A program made the position numbers and the translations under genes. The notes beneath the pieces are model-generated. The model had not been told where the DNA came from and ran no database searches. It saw only the letters and a program-made list of their open reading frames with translations. Below are positions 51,605-60,439 of a stretch of 64,000 bases of DNA, one piece after another. Numbering within the stretch: the stretch's first letter is position 1; every line of letters begins with the position of its first letter. Origin of the DNA: a bacterium UBP15_UBA6099 (GTDB taxonomy: Bacteria > UBP15 > UBA6099); contig DIWT01000056.1 in the NCBI GenBank assembly GCA_002435745.1, positions 84,110-148,109 on the forward strand, given 5' to 3'.

Positions 51605-52429
51605 ATGACTGACGAACAGACAAGAATAAACGCAAGAGAACATTACTCATACGGGAAAGTGTATATGGAGCGCGGGGAATTCGAGCGGGCGCTCGAAGAG
51701 TGCGAAGCGTCGCTGGAGCTTGAGCCGGAGGCGCCGGACACGCTGATAATGGCGGGGCAGTGCCTGATGGCGATGCAGAAAATCGAAGAGGCGTCTGAGA
51801 AGCTGGAAAAAGCGGCGCGGCTCGCCCCCGATTTCGCCGACGCCCACTACAATCTCGGCAAGACTTACAATGAGTTGGATCTGCGGGAGAAAGCGATCAA
51901 CGAGTTCAAGGAAGCGCTGAACATCAATCCGAGATACACGGCGGCGCGAAGATACCTGAGCGCGTTGATGAAGGACGCCGGAGAAGCGGAAAAGCGGGCG
52001 CGCGCGGCGGCGGAACCGCAGAAACACGACGAAAAGGAAGAGCAGATATCCAAGCAGGCGAACGTGCATTTTCATCTGGGGAACGCCCTGTTTCAGAAAA
52101 ACATGTATCAGGAAGCGCTGGCGGAATTCAAGGAGTCGATCCGTCTCAGGCCGAACTATCCGGACGTGCGCAACAGGCTCGGCGAGCTTTATGTGAAGAG
52201 AGGACAGTTCGGGCTTGCGCAGGAAGAATTTCTCACCGCGCTGAAGATAAACCCGAGGTATGCGCAGGCGATGCTGAACCTAGCGGAATGCTACAGGACG
52301 CATAGCGAGCAGTTGATGGACAAAGCGGAGGAGAGTTTCCGGCGGGCGCTTGAGTTCGACCCGACGAACGCGAGGGCGACGCGAGGGCTTGCCGTGGTCA
52401 GGTCGATAAAAAACATCGATTTCGTATGA
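51605..52429 (+). CDS. TPR-repeat protein
   Basis: The 274-residue protein has about six tetratricopeptide repeats (EHYSYGKVYMERGEFERALEECEASLELEPEAPD, then ADAHYNLGKTYNELDLREKAINEFKEALNINP, and NVHFHLGNALFQKNMYQEALAEFKESIRLRPNYP). No signal peptide: it is likely cytosolic and a protein-interaction scaffold. A TATAAT box at 51531-51536 lies upstream. It starts a co-directional train ending near 61.6 kb, and its stop overlaps the ATG of the next frame. Confidence 0.88.
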   Translation: MTDEQTRINAREHYSYGKVYMERGEFERALEECEASLELEPEAPDTLIMAGQCLMAMQKIEEASEKLEKAARLAPDFADAHYNLGKTYNELDLREKAINEFKEALNINPRYTAARRYLSALMKDAGEAEKRARAAAEPQKHDEKEEQISKQANVHFHLGNALFQKNMYQEALAEFKESIRLRPNYPDVRNRLGELYVKRGQFGLAQEEFLTALKINPRYAQAMLNLAECYRTHSEQLMDKAEESFRRALEFDPTNARATRGLAVVRSIKNIDFV

Positions 52430-52443
52430 AGGGAAACCTTGCC

Positions 52444-53025
52444 ATGAAAAAGACAAAAAAGACATTCCTGACATTTATGGCGGCGCTTGTGGTCGCGGCG
52501 GCTCTTTTTTCAGGATGCAGCAAAAAGGCTCCCGCCCCGGAAGCAGCTCCGGCGGACGAACTAGCGGCAAAAGCTATCGCCTTAGTCGCGGAAGGCAAGT
52601 TTGCCGAGAGCATGCCGCTGTTCGAGGAGGCTCTGGAACTGGATCCGGAGCACCCGCGGGCGCTGTGCGGCATGGGCACGGCAAAGCGCGAAACAGGCGA
52701 ATTCGACGCCGCGATAGACCTTTACTCCAAAGCCATATCGTTTAAGCCCGACTACGCGATCTGCATGGACAACTTGGGAATAGCCCTCATGCGGACGGGA
52801 AGTTACGACGAGGCGAAAACGCAGTTCGAAAAAGCGTCCGCTACAGACCCGGCGTACGCCGACGCTAAATTCAACATCGGGGTTCTATTCGAGCTTTATA
52901 TCAAGGACATCCCGGCCGCTGTCAAAGCGTTCGAAGAGTATCTGGCTTTGTCAAAGGACGAAGCGAAGAAAGCGGAAGTAAAGGCGCATCTGGAACAGAT
53001 CGGGAAAGAAGCCAGTCCGCGCTGA
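52444..53025 (+). CDS. TPR-repeat lipoprotein
   Basis: The 193-residue protein has a lipoprotein signal (MKKTKKTFLTFMAALVVAAALFSGC, lipobox LFSGC) then about three TPR repeats (EGKFAESMPLFEEALELDPEHPRALCGMG and KAISFKPDYAICMDNLGIALMRTG). It would be anchored to a membrane by its lipid. ATG 52444 follows an AAGGGA site; the frame opening at 52426 would overlap the previous stop. It likely pairs with the cytosolic TPR protein before it. Confidence 0.85.
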   Translation: MKKTKKTFLTFMAALVVAAALFSGCSKKAPAPEAAPADELAAKAIALVAEGKFAESMPLFEEALELDPEHPRALCGMGTAKRETGEFDAAIDLYSKAISFKPDYAICMDNLGIALMRTGSYDEAKTQFEKASATDPAYADAKFNIGVLFELYIKDIPAAVKAFEEYLALSKDEAKKAEVKAHLEQIGKEASPR

Positions 53026-53073
53026 GGGAAAGGGCTCGACGCGGAAATAAACATTAAAGGAGCGGAGAACATC

Positions 53074-54549
53074 ATGCCGGACAAGAAAAAAAACGACACA
53101 AATTTTGATGAAATTCAAAAAGCGATGGATGGCTTCGACAAACAATACACGGACCACCACAAGCCGCCTGAAGGAGAGGCGGTGGCGATCCGCGTAAGCG
53201 ACGACGAGATGAAGGTGTACGCCGTCGTCGTTCCGCCAATGGATCATTCAAAGGAAGTGACCAAGCAGGAGGTGCTCGACGAGCTAAAAAAAGTGGGCGT
53301 CGTGCACGGAATAGACGAAGAGGCCATCAACGACATCTTTATGTTCGGCAGCTTCAACACCGAGGTGATAGTGGCCAAGGGAACCCCGCCATCCGACGGA
53401 GTCCCGGCAAAAATCGAATACAAGTTCGACACTGCGGCGGAAAAGAAAGCTGAAGTGGTTGCGGACGAGCACGGCAACGTCGACCACAGGAACATCAATC
53501 TTATCAAAAGCGTCGAGGAGGGAACGATTCTAGCCATAAAAATCCCGGCGGTAGAGGGCAAGGAAGGCATAACGTGCCTCGGAGAAAAGATGCCCGCGAA
53601 AGAAGGACGGGATATAAAGATGCCGGTCGGAGAAAACACGGCGGTCTCCGACGACGGGTTGACGGTAATCGCCACGCAGAGCGGACAGCCGATTTTGCGA
53701 GACGGCAAAATCAACGTGAGCGCGGTATACGAAGTGACCGGCGACGTCAGCTATAAAACGGGCAACATCAACTTCAACGGAACGGTGATAGTGACCGGGA
53801 ACGTGCAGAGCGACTTCGTTGTGAACGCCACGGACGACATAGAGATACACGGAAACATCGAGAAGGCGCACATCGAGGCGGGGGGAGACGTGCGGGTGCG
53901 CGGCGGCTTATACGGAACAGGCGAAGGCAAGATAGTCGCGGGCGGCTCGATTACAATCAGGTCCGTCGAGAGCGGCATCCTCGACGCCGGACACAATATC
54001 GTCCTCGGCCAGCAGGCCAGAAGCAGCATCCTAATGGCCGGAGACGACATCATCCTCACCAACTCAAAAGGCAGCATCACGGGCGGAAAAGCCTCCTGCG
54101 GCAACATCTTCGACATAGCCAATGTCGGCTCGCCCTCCTTTACGGACACCGTGATTGAAATCGGCGTGAACCCGAAGATTAAAAACATGCACGACGAAAT
54201 AAAGAAGAAGTTGGAAGACAACAAAGTGCAGTTCGAGAAGATATCCAACCACATCAAATCGCTCAAATCGAAGGGCGCCGACGGTCTGAACGACAAGGAA
54301 AAGGAACTGCTAAAGAAGGTGGTTCCTCTCTTCCACAACCTGCGCTCCTCGATTGAGGCGGACACCGCGAAAATGAACTTTCTGCAGGACAAACTCAACA
54401 AGCTGGACAAGGGTAAATGCAAGGTGCGCGGAAAGACGTTTCCGGGCGTTAAGTTCATCTCCCCGAACGCGTCGATGGTGGTGCGAACCGAGACCAACCA
54501 CTCCAGCTTCCACGAACAAAACGAACAGATAGTGGTCGGGCCGTACTGA
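53074..54549 (+). CDS. FapA-domain (DUF342) protein
   Basis: The 491-residue protein matches the FapA/DUF342 family: a variable N-terminal part, IPAVEGKEGITCLGEKMPAKEGRD, then a beta-helix (GDVSYKTGNINFNGTVIVTGNV, GDDIEIHGNIEKAHIEAGGDVRVRGGL, GSITIRSVESGILDAGHNIVLG), ending in a coiled coil (residues 370-460). Such proteins are polymerising or scaffold factors studied in Vibrio and spirochaetes, in flagella, polarity and polysaccharide contexts; the role here is unknown. AAAGGAGCGG precedes ATG 53074. Confidence 0.9.
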   Translation: MPDKKKNDTNFDEIQKAMDGFDKQYTDHHKPPEGEAVAIRVSDDEMKVYAVVVPPMDHSKEVTKQEVLDELKKVGVVHGIDEEAINDIFMFGSFNTEVIVAKGTPPSDGVPAKIEYKFDTAAEKKAEVVADEHGNVDHRNINLIKSVEEGTILAIKIPAVEGKEGITCLGEKMPAKEGRDIKMPVGENTAVSDDGLTVIATQSGQPILRDGKINVSAVYEVTGDVSYKTGNINFNGTVIVTGNVQSDFVVNATDDIEIHGNIEKAHIEAGGDVRVRGGLYGTGEGKIVAGGSITIRSVESGILDAGHNIVLGQQARSSILMAGDDIILTNSKGSITGGKASCGNIFDIANVGSPSFTDTVIEIGVNPKIKNMHDEIKKKLEDNKVQFEKISNHIKSLKSKGADGLNDKEKELLKKVVPLFHNLRSSIEADTAKMNFLQDKLNKLDKGKCKVRGKTFPGVKFISPNASMVVRTETNHSSFHEQNEQIVVGPY

Positions 54550-54578
54550 GGCTGGGCGACGAAGGAGGAACAGCGGCA

Positions 54579-55232
54579 ATGGATGAACAAGGGAAGACGA
54601 CCGAGAAGAAAAAATACAGCGTGGTGGACAAGCGGTTCGATATAGACGAGATCGAGCCTGCGGACGCGCCCCCCCCGCCTCCCCCGCCCCCTGCGGCGGA
54701 ACAGGCGCGACCGGAGCCGGAAGCCGCGGCTGACGCCGTCGACGCCGAACAGAGCGAAGACGACGGACAGGAGCGCGATTACAGAATAGAGGACGCCGTC
54801 AGGCTGGCTCTGGGAACCATTAGAGAACAGGCTCTTTTCGCTCTGGGCCTCATTATCAAGAAAAACAGGCCCGCCAAGCAGGACATGGACAAGATCGCCC
54901 GGATCACAAAGATATTCAACGAGCTGTCGGACAAGTTCGCGGACGCTCTGGCCTCCGAAGGAGCGGCGGAGCCGGACCAGCCGGAACCCACCATCCAAGA
55001 GGTCGTCATCTTCATCTTCAACATGCTCAACGGACAGGTCATGATGCATCTCGGGCTTATACCCAACCCGGTCACCAACCTCGCCGTGCGAGACCTTTCT
55101 CAGGCAAAACTCGGCATAGATTTCTGCGCCGCGCTGCTCGAAGCCGCCCGCTCGGAAGTGGACCCGGCTCTGGCAAAACAACTAGAGGCCGTGATTTCCG
55201 AGATGCGCATGGCTTTCGTGAACCTTAAATAA
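54579..55232 (+). CDS. DUF1844-domain protein with a poly-proline region
   Basis: The 217-residue protein has a Pro run in the N-terminal third (APPPPPPPPAAEQ), a Gln/Glu/Asp-rich middle, and a C-terminal DUF1844-like domain (FIFNMLNGQVMMHLGLIPNP, AKLGIDFCAALLEAARSE). DUF1844 function is unknown; it often lies near protein-quality or envelope genes. AGGAGG lies before ATG 54579, 29 bases after the FapA stop. Confidence 0.8.
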   Translation: MDEQGKTTEKKKYSVVDKRFDIDEIEPADAPPPPPPPPAAEQARPEPEAAADAVDAEQSEDDGQERDYRIEDAVRLALGTIREQALFALGLIIKKNRPAKQDMDKIARITKIFNELSDKFADALASEGAAEPDQPEPTIQEVVIFIFNMLNGQVMMHLGLIPNPVTNLAVRDLSQAKLGIDFCAALLEAARSEVDPALAKQLEAVISEMRMAFVNLK

Positions 55233-55264
55233 TTTCGCATTCTTTCATTGGAGCGGAAAATCGC

Positions 55265-56908
55265 TTGTTCAATCATCTGATCAAAGACTACAGGAAAAAA
55301 CTCGACGACATAGAGCGGCGTCTCGAAGTGTCGCTGGACCGCGACGAGGTGCAGACTCTCGGCCTCAAGCTGAGATTCCACTACAACGAGGTGAAACACT
55401 ACCGCAAGATGATGCGTGAAGTGTTCGACCGCATAGCGGAGATACAGGACAAGTACGGCTTCGTCCACGAGGAAGAGCCTGCGGAAGCGCCGGAAAGGGA
55501 AAAACCTCGGGCCGCCCCGGAGTCTGAAAAAAGCGGTGACGCCGCTTCTCTGGTGTCGGACTGGATAGCCCGGCTCGAAAAGAAGGGGATAGACCCGAAG
55601 GCGCTTCTGCGCGGGGAAACTTCCACCGCTTCCGCGCCGGCAAACAAGCAGGGCGAAACTGAGAGCGCTGCGCGCGCCGAGGATAAACATCCTGAACCAG
55701 CCGCCGCTGAGCGCGAATCATCGGAAACAAAACCTCCGGCTCAACCTCAACGGATAACCGGAGTCAACCCAAACGCCGCGGCAAAGTCTTACATCAAAAC
55801 ACAAACCGATTTGTCCGGCGCTAGCGCTGTGGAAAAACTTAGCGCGGACACCGTCGACGCCTACATCCCTTCAGGGGCCGACTACCGCGACGCTGATGAA
55901 ACGCCTGTCTTCAACGAAACGACTGCGGAACCGGAGCGGTCGGAACAGCGTCTCCACGCGGAGCCGATAGCTCCGCAGTCGGCGGCTTCCGTGGACGCAA
56001 TTTCGCAGGCTGACATCGACGCTTTTGAAGTCGCGGATGAACCCGAGCAACCGAGCGCGCCCGCTCTGTCTCTTGCGGACAAGCTGTCGGGATGGGCCGC
56101 AAAACTGGCCGCGGGCGAAAGAGAAGAATCAATTCTCCATGAGATGCAAGCCGCGGCGGACGACTCGGAGACTGCCGCGACGGAAGTGTCCGACTGGCTT
56201 GACAAGGTCAGAGAAGTCCGCGCCGACCCGGCGGCGGAAGACGCCGCCGCGCTCGCAGCCGCGTGGCTGCTCAAACTTTCGGGCCGGCCCGGAATGGCTA
56301 TGAACGCTCTGGAGACGGCCGTGAAAAAGAACGGCGGTTCGCCGGAAGCGAACAAACTGCTGGGCGACCTATACAGGCAGAGGGGCATGAGTTCGCGCGC
56401 GGCGGACTGCTATGGAGCCGCCATAAGGGCGGGAACGGAAGACCCCGACGTCGAGACGACGCTTTTCGAGTGCCTCAAACAGTCGGAACGCTGGGACGAC
56501 ATCTCCGACCGCATCGACGGGATGGAAATGTCGGACGACGCCGAACTTGTGTTGCTGAAGAGCGAAGCCCTACAGCGGACGGGCCGGACGGACGAAGCGT
56601 CGAAACTTCTAGAAGCTCTCGCCGCGCTTGACGACGCCGACCCGAAGGCGCGGACGCGCGCCCTCACGCTCTTAGCAGGCGCGCTGGAATCGAAAGGCGA
56701 CATCCTCGGCGCGATAGATTGTTTCGAAAAGAGCTTCGAGATCGTCCCGGACAATCCCGAATCCAGATACGAGCTTGGAAAGCTTTACATATCTCATAAC
56801 GCTGTCCCCTTGGCGCGCAACGAACTGATGGCGCTCGCAAAAAGACACCCGGAAAGCGAATGGGCGGACAAGGCGCGGGAACTGATGGCGCGCGAGGGGA
56901 TAAACTGA
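55265..56908 (+). CDS. TPR-repeat protein with a long low-complexity region
   Basis: The 547-residue protein starts at TTG 55265, with GGAG about 10 bases before it. The N-terminal coiled coil (1-90) is followed by an acidic, Ser/Ala/Pro-rich region (about 90-260) and C-terminal TPR repeats (NKLLGDLYRQRGMSSRAADCYGAAIRAGTEDPD, KGDILGAIDCFEKSFEIVPDNPESRYELGKLYISHNAVPLARNE). It is likely a scaffold in the same train as FapA. No signal peptide is seen. Confidence 0.78.
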   Translation: MFNHLIKDYRKKLDDIERRLEVSLDRDEVQTLGLKLRFHYNEVKHYRKMMREVFDRIAEIQDKYGFVHEEEPAEAPEREKPRAAPESEKSGDAASLVSDWIARLEKKGIDPKALLRGETSTASAPANKQGETESAARAEDKHPEPAAAERESSETKPPAQPQRITGVNPNAAAKSYIKTQTDLSGASAVEKLSADTVDAYIPSGADYRDADETPVFNETTAEPERSEQRLHAEPIAPQSAASVDAISQADIDAFEVADEPEQPSAPALSLADKLSGWAAKLAAGEREESILHEMQAAADDSETAATEVSDWLDKVREVRADPAAEDAAALAAAWLLKLSGRPGMAMNALETAVKKNGGSPEANKLLGDLYRQRGMSSRAADCYGAAIRAGTEDPDVETTLFECLKQSERWDDISDRIDGMEMSDDAELVLLKSEALQRTGRTDEASKLLEALAALDDADPKARTRALTLLAGALESKGDILGAIDCFEKSFEIVPDNPESRYELGKLYISHNAVPLARNELMALAKRHPESEWADKARELMAREGIN

Positions 56909-56911
56909 ACC

Positions 56912-57724
56912 TTGAAACAGGAGATTGAACGCGTCAGCCGAGGAGAGTCGACAGCGACGCTGTGGCCGGTCGGCGAAGGGATTCCCGGCGGATTCTCGGC
57001 GATTTTTGCCGCCAGAGCGATGTCCGCTCCGGGACTGCCGCCGCTCGTCGATTTCGCCCGCACCGGCGGGGACGCGGCAAAGCAGGCGCGCGACAGACTC
57101 TGCGAAGCCCTCGGACTGCCGCCCGGATATCTTTCGTTCGCCAAACAGATACATTCGGCGGACGTCGCGGTCGTTGGCCACGGACAGAACGAAGCTTCGG
57201 GATTCCTTCCCGACGCGGACGCCCTGATATCGAACTCGGAAGGCGCAGCGCTCGCCGTCTTCACGGCCGACTGCGTGCCGATTTTGATGGCCGACCCCGA
57301 AACAAGCGCCGTCGCGGCCGTTCACGCCGGATGGCGCGGCATGACGTCAGGCGTCATCGAGAACGCCTTGGCCGCGATGAAACGGGAGTTCGGCACGAAC
57401 CCGAAAGGGGTCTCCGCCCGGCTCGGCCCATGCGTAGGCCCTTGTTGCTACGAGGTAGGCGGAGAGCTTCTTGAGCGGCTTTCGGATTCCGACCGGAAGC
57501 ATCTGAGCGACGGAAAGACAGGCGGCCCACGGCTCGACCTAGAAGCCTGTTGCAGAGCGAGACTGGAGGCGGCGGGCGTGAATTCGAAAAATGTCTTTTC
57601 CGCCGGAGTATGCACGAAATGCAGGCCCGACCTTTTTGCTTCATACAGAGGCCGGGCGGGCGGCTTGAACATATCGATAATTCTTAAGCGGCCTCATCAC
57701 GGAGGTGCCCAGTGTCTCAAATGA
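56912..57724 (+). CDS. pgeF: Laccase-domain (YfiH/PgeF, DUF152) protein
   Basis: The 270-residue protein has the copper/zinc-type motifs of the YfiH family: AVFTADCVPILMADP, AAVHAGWRGMTSGV, LGPCVGPCCYEVGGE and CTKCRPDLFASYRG. Family members clean up cell-wall precursors with an L-Ser in place of L-Ala, or hydrolyse purine nucleosides. Start is TTG 56912, directly after the TPR gene stop; the end overlaps the GTG of the zinc-ribbon gene. Confidence 0.88.
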   Translation: MKQEIERVSRGESTATLWPVGEGIPGGFSAIFAARAMSAPGLPPLVDFARTGGDAAKQARDRLCEALGLPPGYLSFAKQIHSADVAVVGHGQNEASGFLPDADALISNSEGAALAVFTADCVPILMADPETSAVAAVHAGWRGMTSGVIENALAAMKREFGTNPKGVSARLGPCVGPCCYEVGGELLERLSDSDRKHLSDGKTGGPRLDLEACCRARLEAAGVNSKNVFSAGVCTKCRPDLFASYRGRAGGLNISIILKRPHHGGAQCLK

Positions 57725-59334
57725 TTTGCCCCTTCTGCCGGAGACAGTTCCCCGGCGACTACAAATGGTGCATGGATGACGGAAGCGAGCTTGAGCAGGA
57801 CATCGGCCAGTACGTTGAAGGCGAACAAACGAGTCTCAACACCGTTCCCTGCCCGGACTGCGACGAGCCGGTGGACGTTAGGGACATCTTCTGCGGAAGC
57901 TGCGGCGCGAAACTCACAGGCAGGCTGCCCGAATACGTGCCGCCCGCAAACGAGACTCCGGATGAATACATAGCCGAGCAGGCATACGAGCCGGAAACAG
58001 CCGCCGCCCCGGCTTCGGAGCAACGCGATGCCGGCGGGCGTGACTGCCCGCTATGCGGCGCCCGAATCGCTCTCGAAGACACTTTCTGCGGCGAGTGCGG
58101 CGCAAAAGTGGAGCCGATAAAAGACACCGGCTTCGCAGGGATAATCTCGGGAGCGCATTGCAAAGGCTGCTCGGCGGGCCTCGAGCCCGGAGACGAATAT
58201 TGCGGCGTCTGCGGAATGCCGGTCGGAGAGGACGCGGCCCCCGCGCCGGCTGCTGCCGCGAATGCATGCCCCGGCTGCGGAGCGGCAATGTCGCCCGAAG
58301 ACACCTTCTGCGGAGAATGCGGCATGAAAGCGGGAGCGGGCGCGCCGGCGGCCCCGCAACAGACTGGGGCGGCCTGCCCCGGATGCGGAGCAGCAGCTTC
58401 TCCCGAAGACACCTTCTGCGGCGAGTGCGGATTCAAACTATCAGGCCCCGCGCCGACCGCCGCTTCGGCTCCCGCGCCTGCTCCCAAACAAACGGAACCG
58501 CCGAAAACGGAATGCCCGAACTGCGGCATGGACGTGCCCCCCGGCGACGCTCTTTGCAATGTCTGCGGTTTCGACTTAACTCAAGAGATACAGAGGCCGC
58601 CCGACCTCGGCGCGCCCGAAGAAGAATACGTCCCCGAACCCGAGCCTGAGCCGATAGAGATAATAGATCCCTTCGGCGGCAGAGGCATGAAACCGGAATC
58701 GAGGAACTGCCCGTCGTGCGGACTGCAAGTTCCTCCGGGAGCAAAGACCTGCATTATGTGCGGAGCCTCGATTGACAAAGAAGCGGCTGCTCCTGAAACG
58801 CTTGCCGACGATGAGCCGCAGGCTCCCCTTTCAGCGTCGTCCTGCCCGAACTGCGGCATGGATATCGGCCCGGACGACACGTTCTGCGGGACATGCGGAC
58901 ACAGCCTTTCAGAGCCTGCTGCCACCGCCGAAATAGTGATTTCCGCGCAACCTGAAATTGAAGAACGGCATTCGCCCGCCTCTATCGCCGATATTACATC
59001 AGACATCCCGGTGTGCCCCGGATGCGGAGTTGAGGGCGAACCCGGCGCTGCGATATGCTTGGCGTGCGGAACGCCTCTGTTGGCAGCCGGAGAACTTGAA
59101 AGCGAGTCGCTCCCTGCGGAATCCTCGGAGCCTGCAATGTCGCTCGAGGATGCCGCCGCCGGATACGTCGATGAATACGCTCCGGCTCCTGAAATCGCGA
59201 ACGAAGCGCCGCCCGCGCCGAGTCCGGCCCCTGCCGCCGGCGGAGGCGCGGACGTCAAAATATGCTCCTGCTGCGGTCTGGAATGTCCCGCCGATGCCGA
59301 ATTCTGCGCAGGATGCGGCGTGGATTTCGATTGA
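57712..59334 (+). CDS. Protein with ten zinc ribbons
   Basis: The 540-residue protein is a string of C-x2-C...C-x2-C units: an N-terminal incomplete one (CPFCRRQFPGDYKWC) and then ten complete units of about 22 residues, such as CPGCGAAMSPEDTFCGECG, CPGCGAAASPEDTFCGECG and CPNCGMDIGPDDTFCGTCG. They are joined by Ala/Pro/Glu-rich linkers. Each unit would hold one zinc. There is no catalytic domain. It starts at GTG 57712 with GGAGGT 5 bases before, overlapping the laccase-domain gene. It may be a scaffold or an RNA- or protein-binding array. Confidence 0.85.
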   Translation: MSQMICPFCRRQFPGDYKWCMDDGSELEQDIGQYVEGEQTSLNTVPCPDCDEPVDVRDIFCGSCGAKLTGRLPEYVPPANETPDEYIAEQAYEPETAAAPASEQRDAGGRDCPLCGARIALEDTFCGECGAKVEPIKDTGFAGIISGAHCKGCSAGLEPGDEYCGVCGMPVGEDAAPAPAAAANACPGCGAAMSPEDTFCGECGMKAGAGAPAAPQQTGAACPGCGAAASPEDTFCGECGFKLSGPAPTAASAPAPAPKQTEPPKTECPNCGMDVPPGDALCNVCGFDLTQEIQRPPDLGAPEEEYVPEPEPEPIEIIDPFGGRGMKPESRNCPSCGLQVPPGAKTCIMCGASIDKEAAAPETLADDEPQAPLSASSCPNCGMDIGPDDTFCGTCGHSLSEPAATAEIVISAQPEIEERHSPASIADITSDIPVCPGCGVEGEPGAAICLACGTPLLAAGELESESLPAESSEPAMSLEDAAAGYVDEYAPAPEIANEAPPAPSPAPAAGGGADVKICSCCGLECPADAEFCAGCGVDFD

Positions 59335-59611
59335 CACCGGATGCCGAGCTTGAAAACTTAATCGATTGTCCCTGTTCGCGCTAAAGCATCAGGACACATC
59401 CCCGCAAATGCGCGCGAACGCGAACATCGACATCGCGCGTTTTGATAAAAAGATGAAAGAAGCTATTAAAAAATATCTGTCAGTAACGCGGAGGCTTTTT
59501 TTTAGAAGACCGCTTAGCCCGGATTCGCCGACGGAAAAAACGACCTCGAAAAGTCCGTCGGGGTTGTCGCCATTCTTCATATCGTCTAACAAACAATTTA
59601 ATATAAAAAGC
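59335..59611. other. Gap before the formylglycine-enzyme-fold gene
   Basis: About 280 bases. An open frame back to TTG 59366 runs through it, but no ribosome site or conserved product supports coding. Position 59633-59671 just after contains a hairpin (TTGGGGAAA...TTTCCCCAA) like the palindromic elements near 27.5 kb. Confidence 0.35.
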
Positions 59612-60439
59612 ATGAAAAAAGGCGATTGGGGAAACAGCTTTTTTCAAAGGGTTTTTCCCCAAGCGCCGAAGGCGAAAACCGTTTCAAATATTTTTTTCGG
59701 GGCAAAAATCGTCCCGGCCCTGATAGCAGCCTTGTCGCTGATTATCTACCGACCCGCGACCGCGGTTCAAATCGAAGTAGTCAAAGAGCCTTGTCCGCGC
59801 GGCATGGTTCCCATCCCCGCCGGCGAGTTCGTTATGGGATCAACCGAACCGGAAACGGAATACCTTTTCAAACTCTGCAAACAAACTATGGGCGGCTGCT
59901 ATCTGTCATGGTTCCAGAGGGAGACGCCGCGTGAAACCGTTTATGTGCCTCCGTACTGCATAGACAGGTTCGAGTATCCGAACACGCCCGGAAAGAAACC
60001 GAAGACGGCCGCATCGTGGGAAACAGCCGTCGACCTGTGCAGAAAACAGGGCAAAATCCTCTGCGGCGAACATCAGTGGGAACGCGCATGCGCCGGGCCG
60101 GAAAACAAAGTCTGGAGCTTCGGCGACACATACGTCGAAGGCGAATGCAACATCAAAACGAACGGCGTCGAGCCGTCAGGAGCCAGAAAGAACTGTTTCA
60201 GCTTCGACGGCGTGCATGACATGAACGGAAATGTCGCCGAGTGGGTATACGCCAGACCGGGGGCCGGGCCGCGCCTCCGCCCTGAAGGCGGCAGGCTTCT
60301 CAAAGGCGGGAGCCACTCGGACTGGCCAGTGTTCACGAGATGCTCGTTCAGGGATTTTCGTCCTATGGGAGACCAGAACCGCGAAAACGGATTCAGATGC
60401 TGCGCTCCCCTGATTGAGCGGGAACAACAGGATGACTGA
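59612..60439 (+). CDS. Formylglycine-generating-enzyme-fold (SUMF1-like) protein
   Basis: The 275-residue product from ATG 59612 has a possible signal segment (KIVPALIAALSLIIYRPATAVQ) and then the FGE/SUMF1 fold: PRGMVPIPAGEFVMGS, VYVPPYCIDRFEYPN, GKILCGEHQWERAC, HDMNGNVAEWVY and LLKGGSHSDWPVFTRCSFRDF...GFRCC. Such domains modify sulfatases or have other roles; no sulfatase is in the window. The start is uncertain, as no SD precedes the ATG and a repeat-like hairpin follows it. The end overlaps the dGTPase gene by 8 bases. Confidence 0.75.
   Translation: MKKGDWGNSFFQRVFPQAPKAKTVSNIFFGAKIVPALIAALSLIIYRPATAVQIEVVKEPCPRGMVPIPAGEFVMGSTEPETEYLFKLCKQTMGGCYLSWFQRETPRETVYVPPYCIDRFEYPNTPGKKPKTAASWETAVDLCRKQGKILCGEHQWERACAGPENKVWSFGDTYVEGECNIKTNGVEPSGARKNCFSFDGVHDMNGNVAEWVYARPGAGPRLRPEGGRLLKGGSHSDWPVFTRCSFRDFRPMGDQNRENGFRCCAPLIEREQQDD

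Noticed and set aside
53751..55181. 476-codon minus-strand open frame
   Set aside because: It lies opposite FapA and DUF1844 genes, which have strong family matches and ribosome sites. The antisense frame is a by-product of GC-rich codon use.
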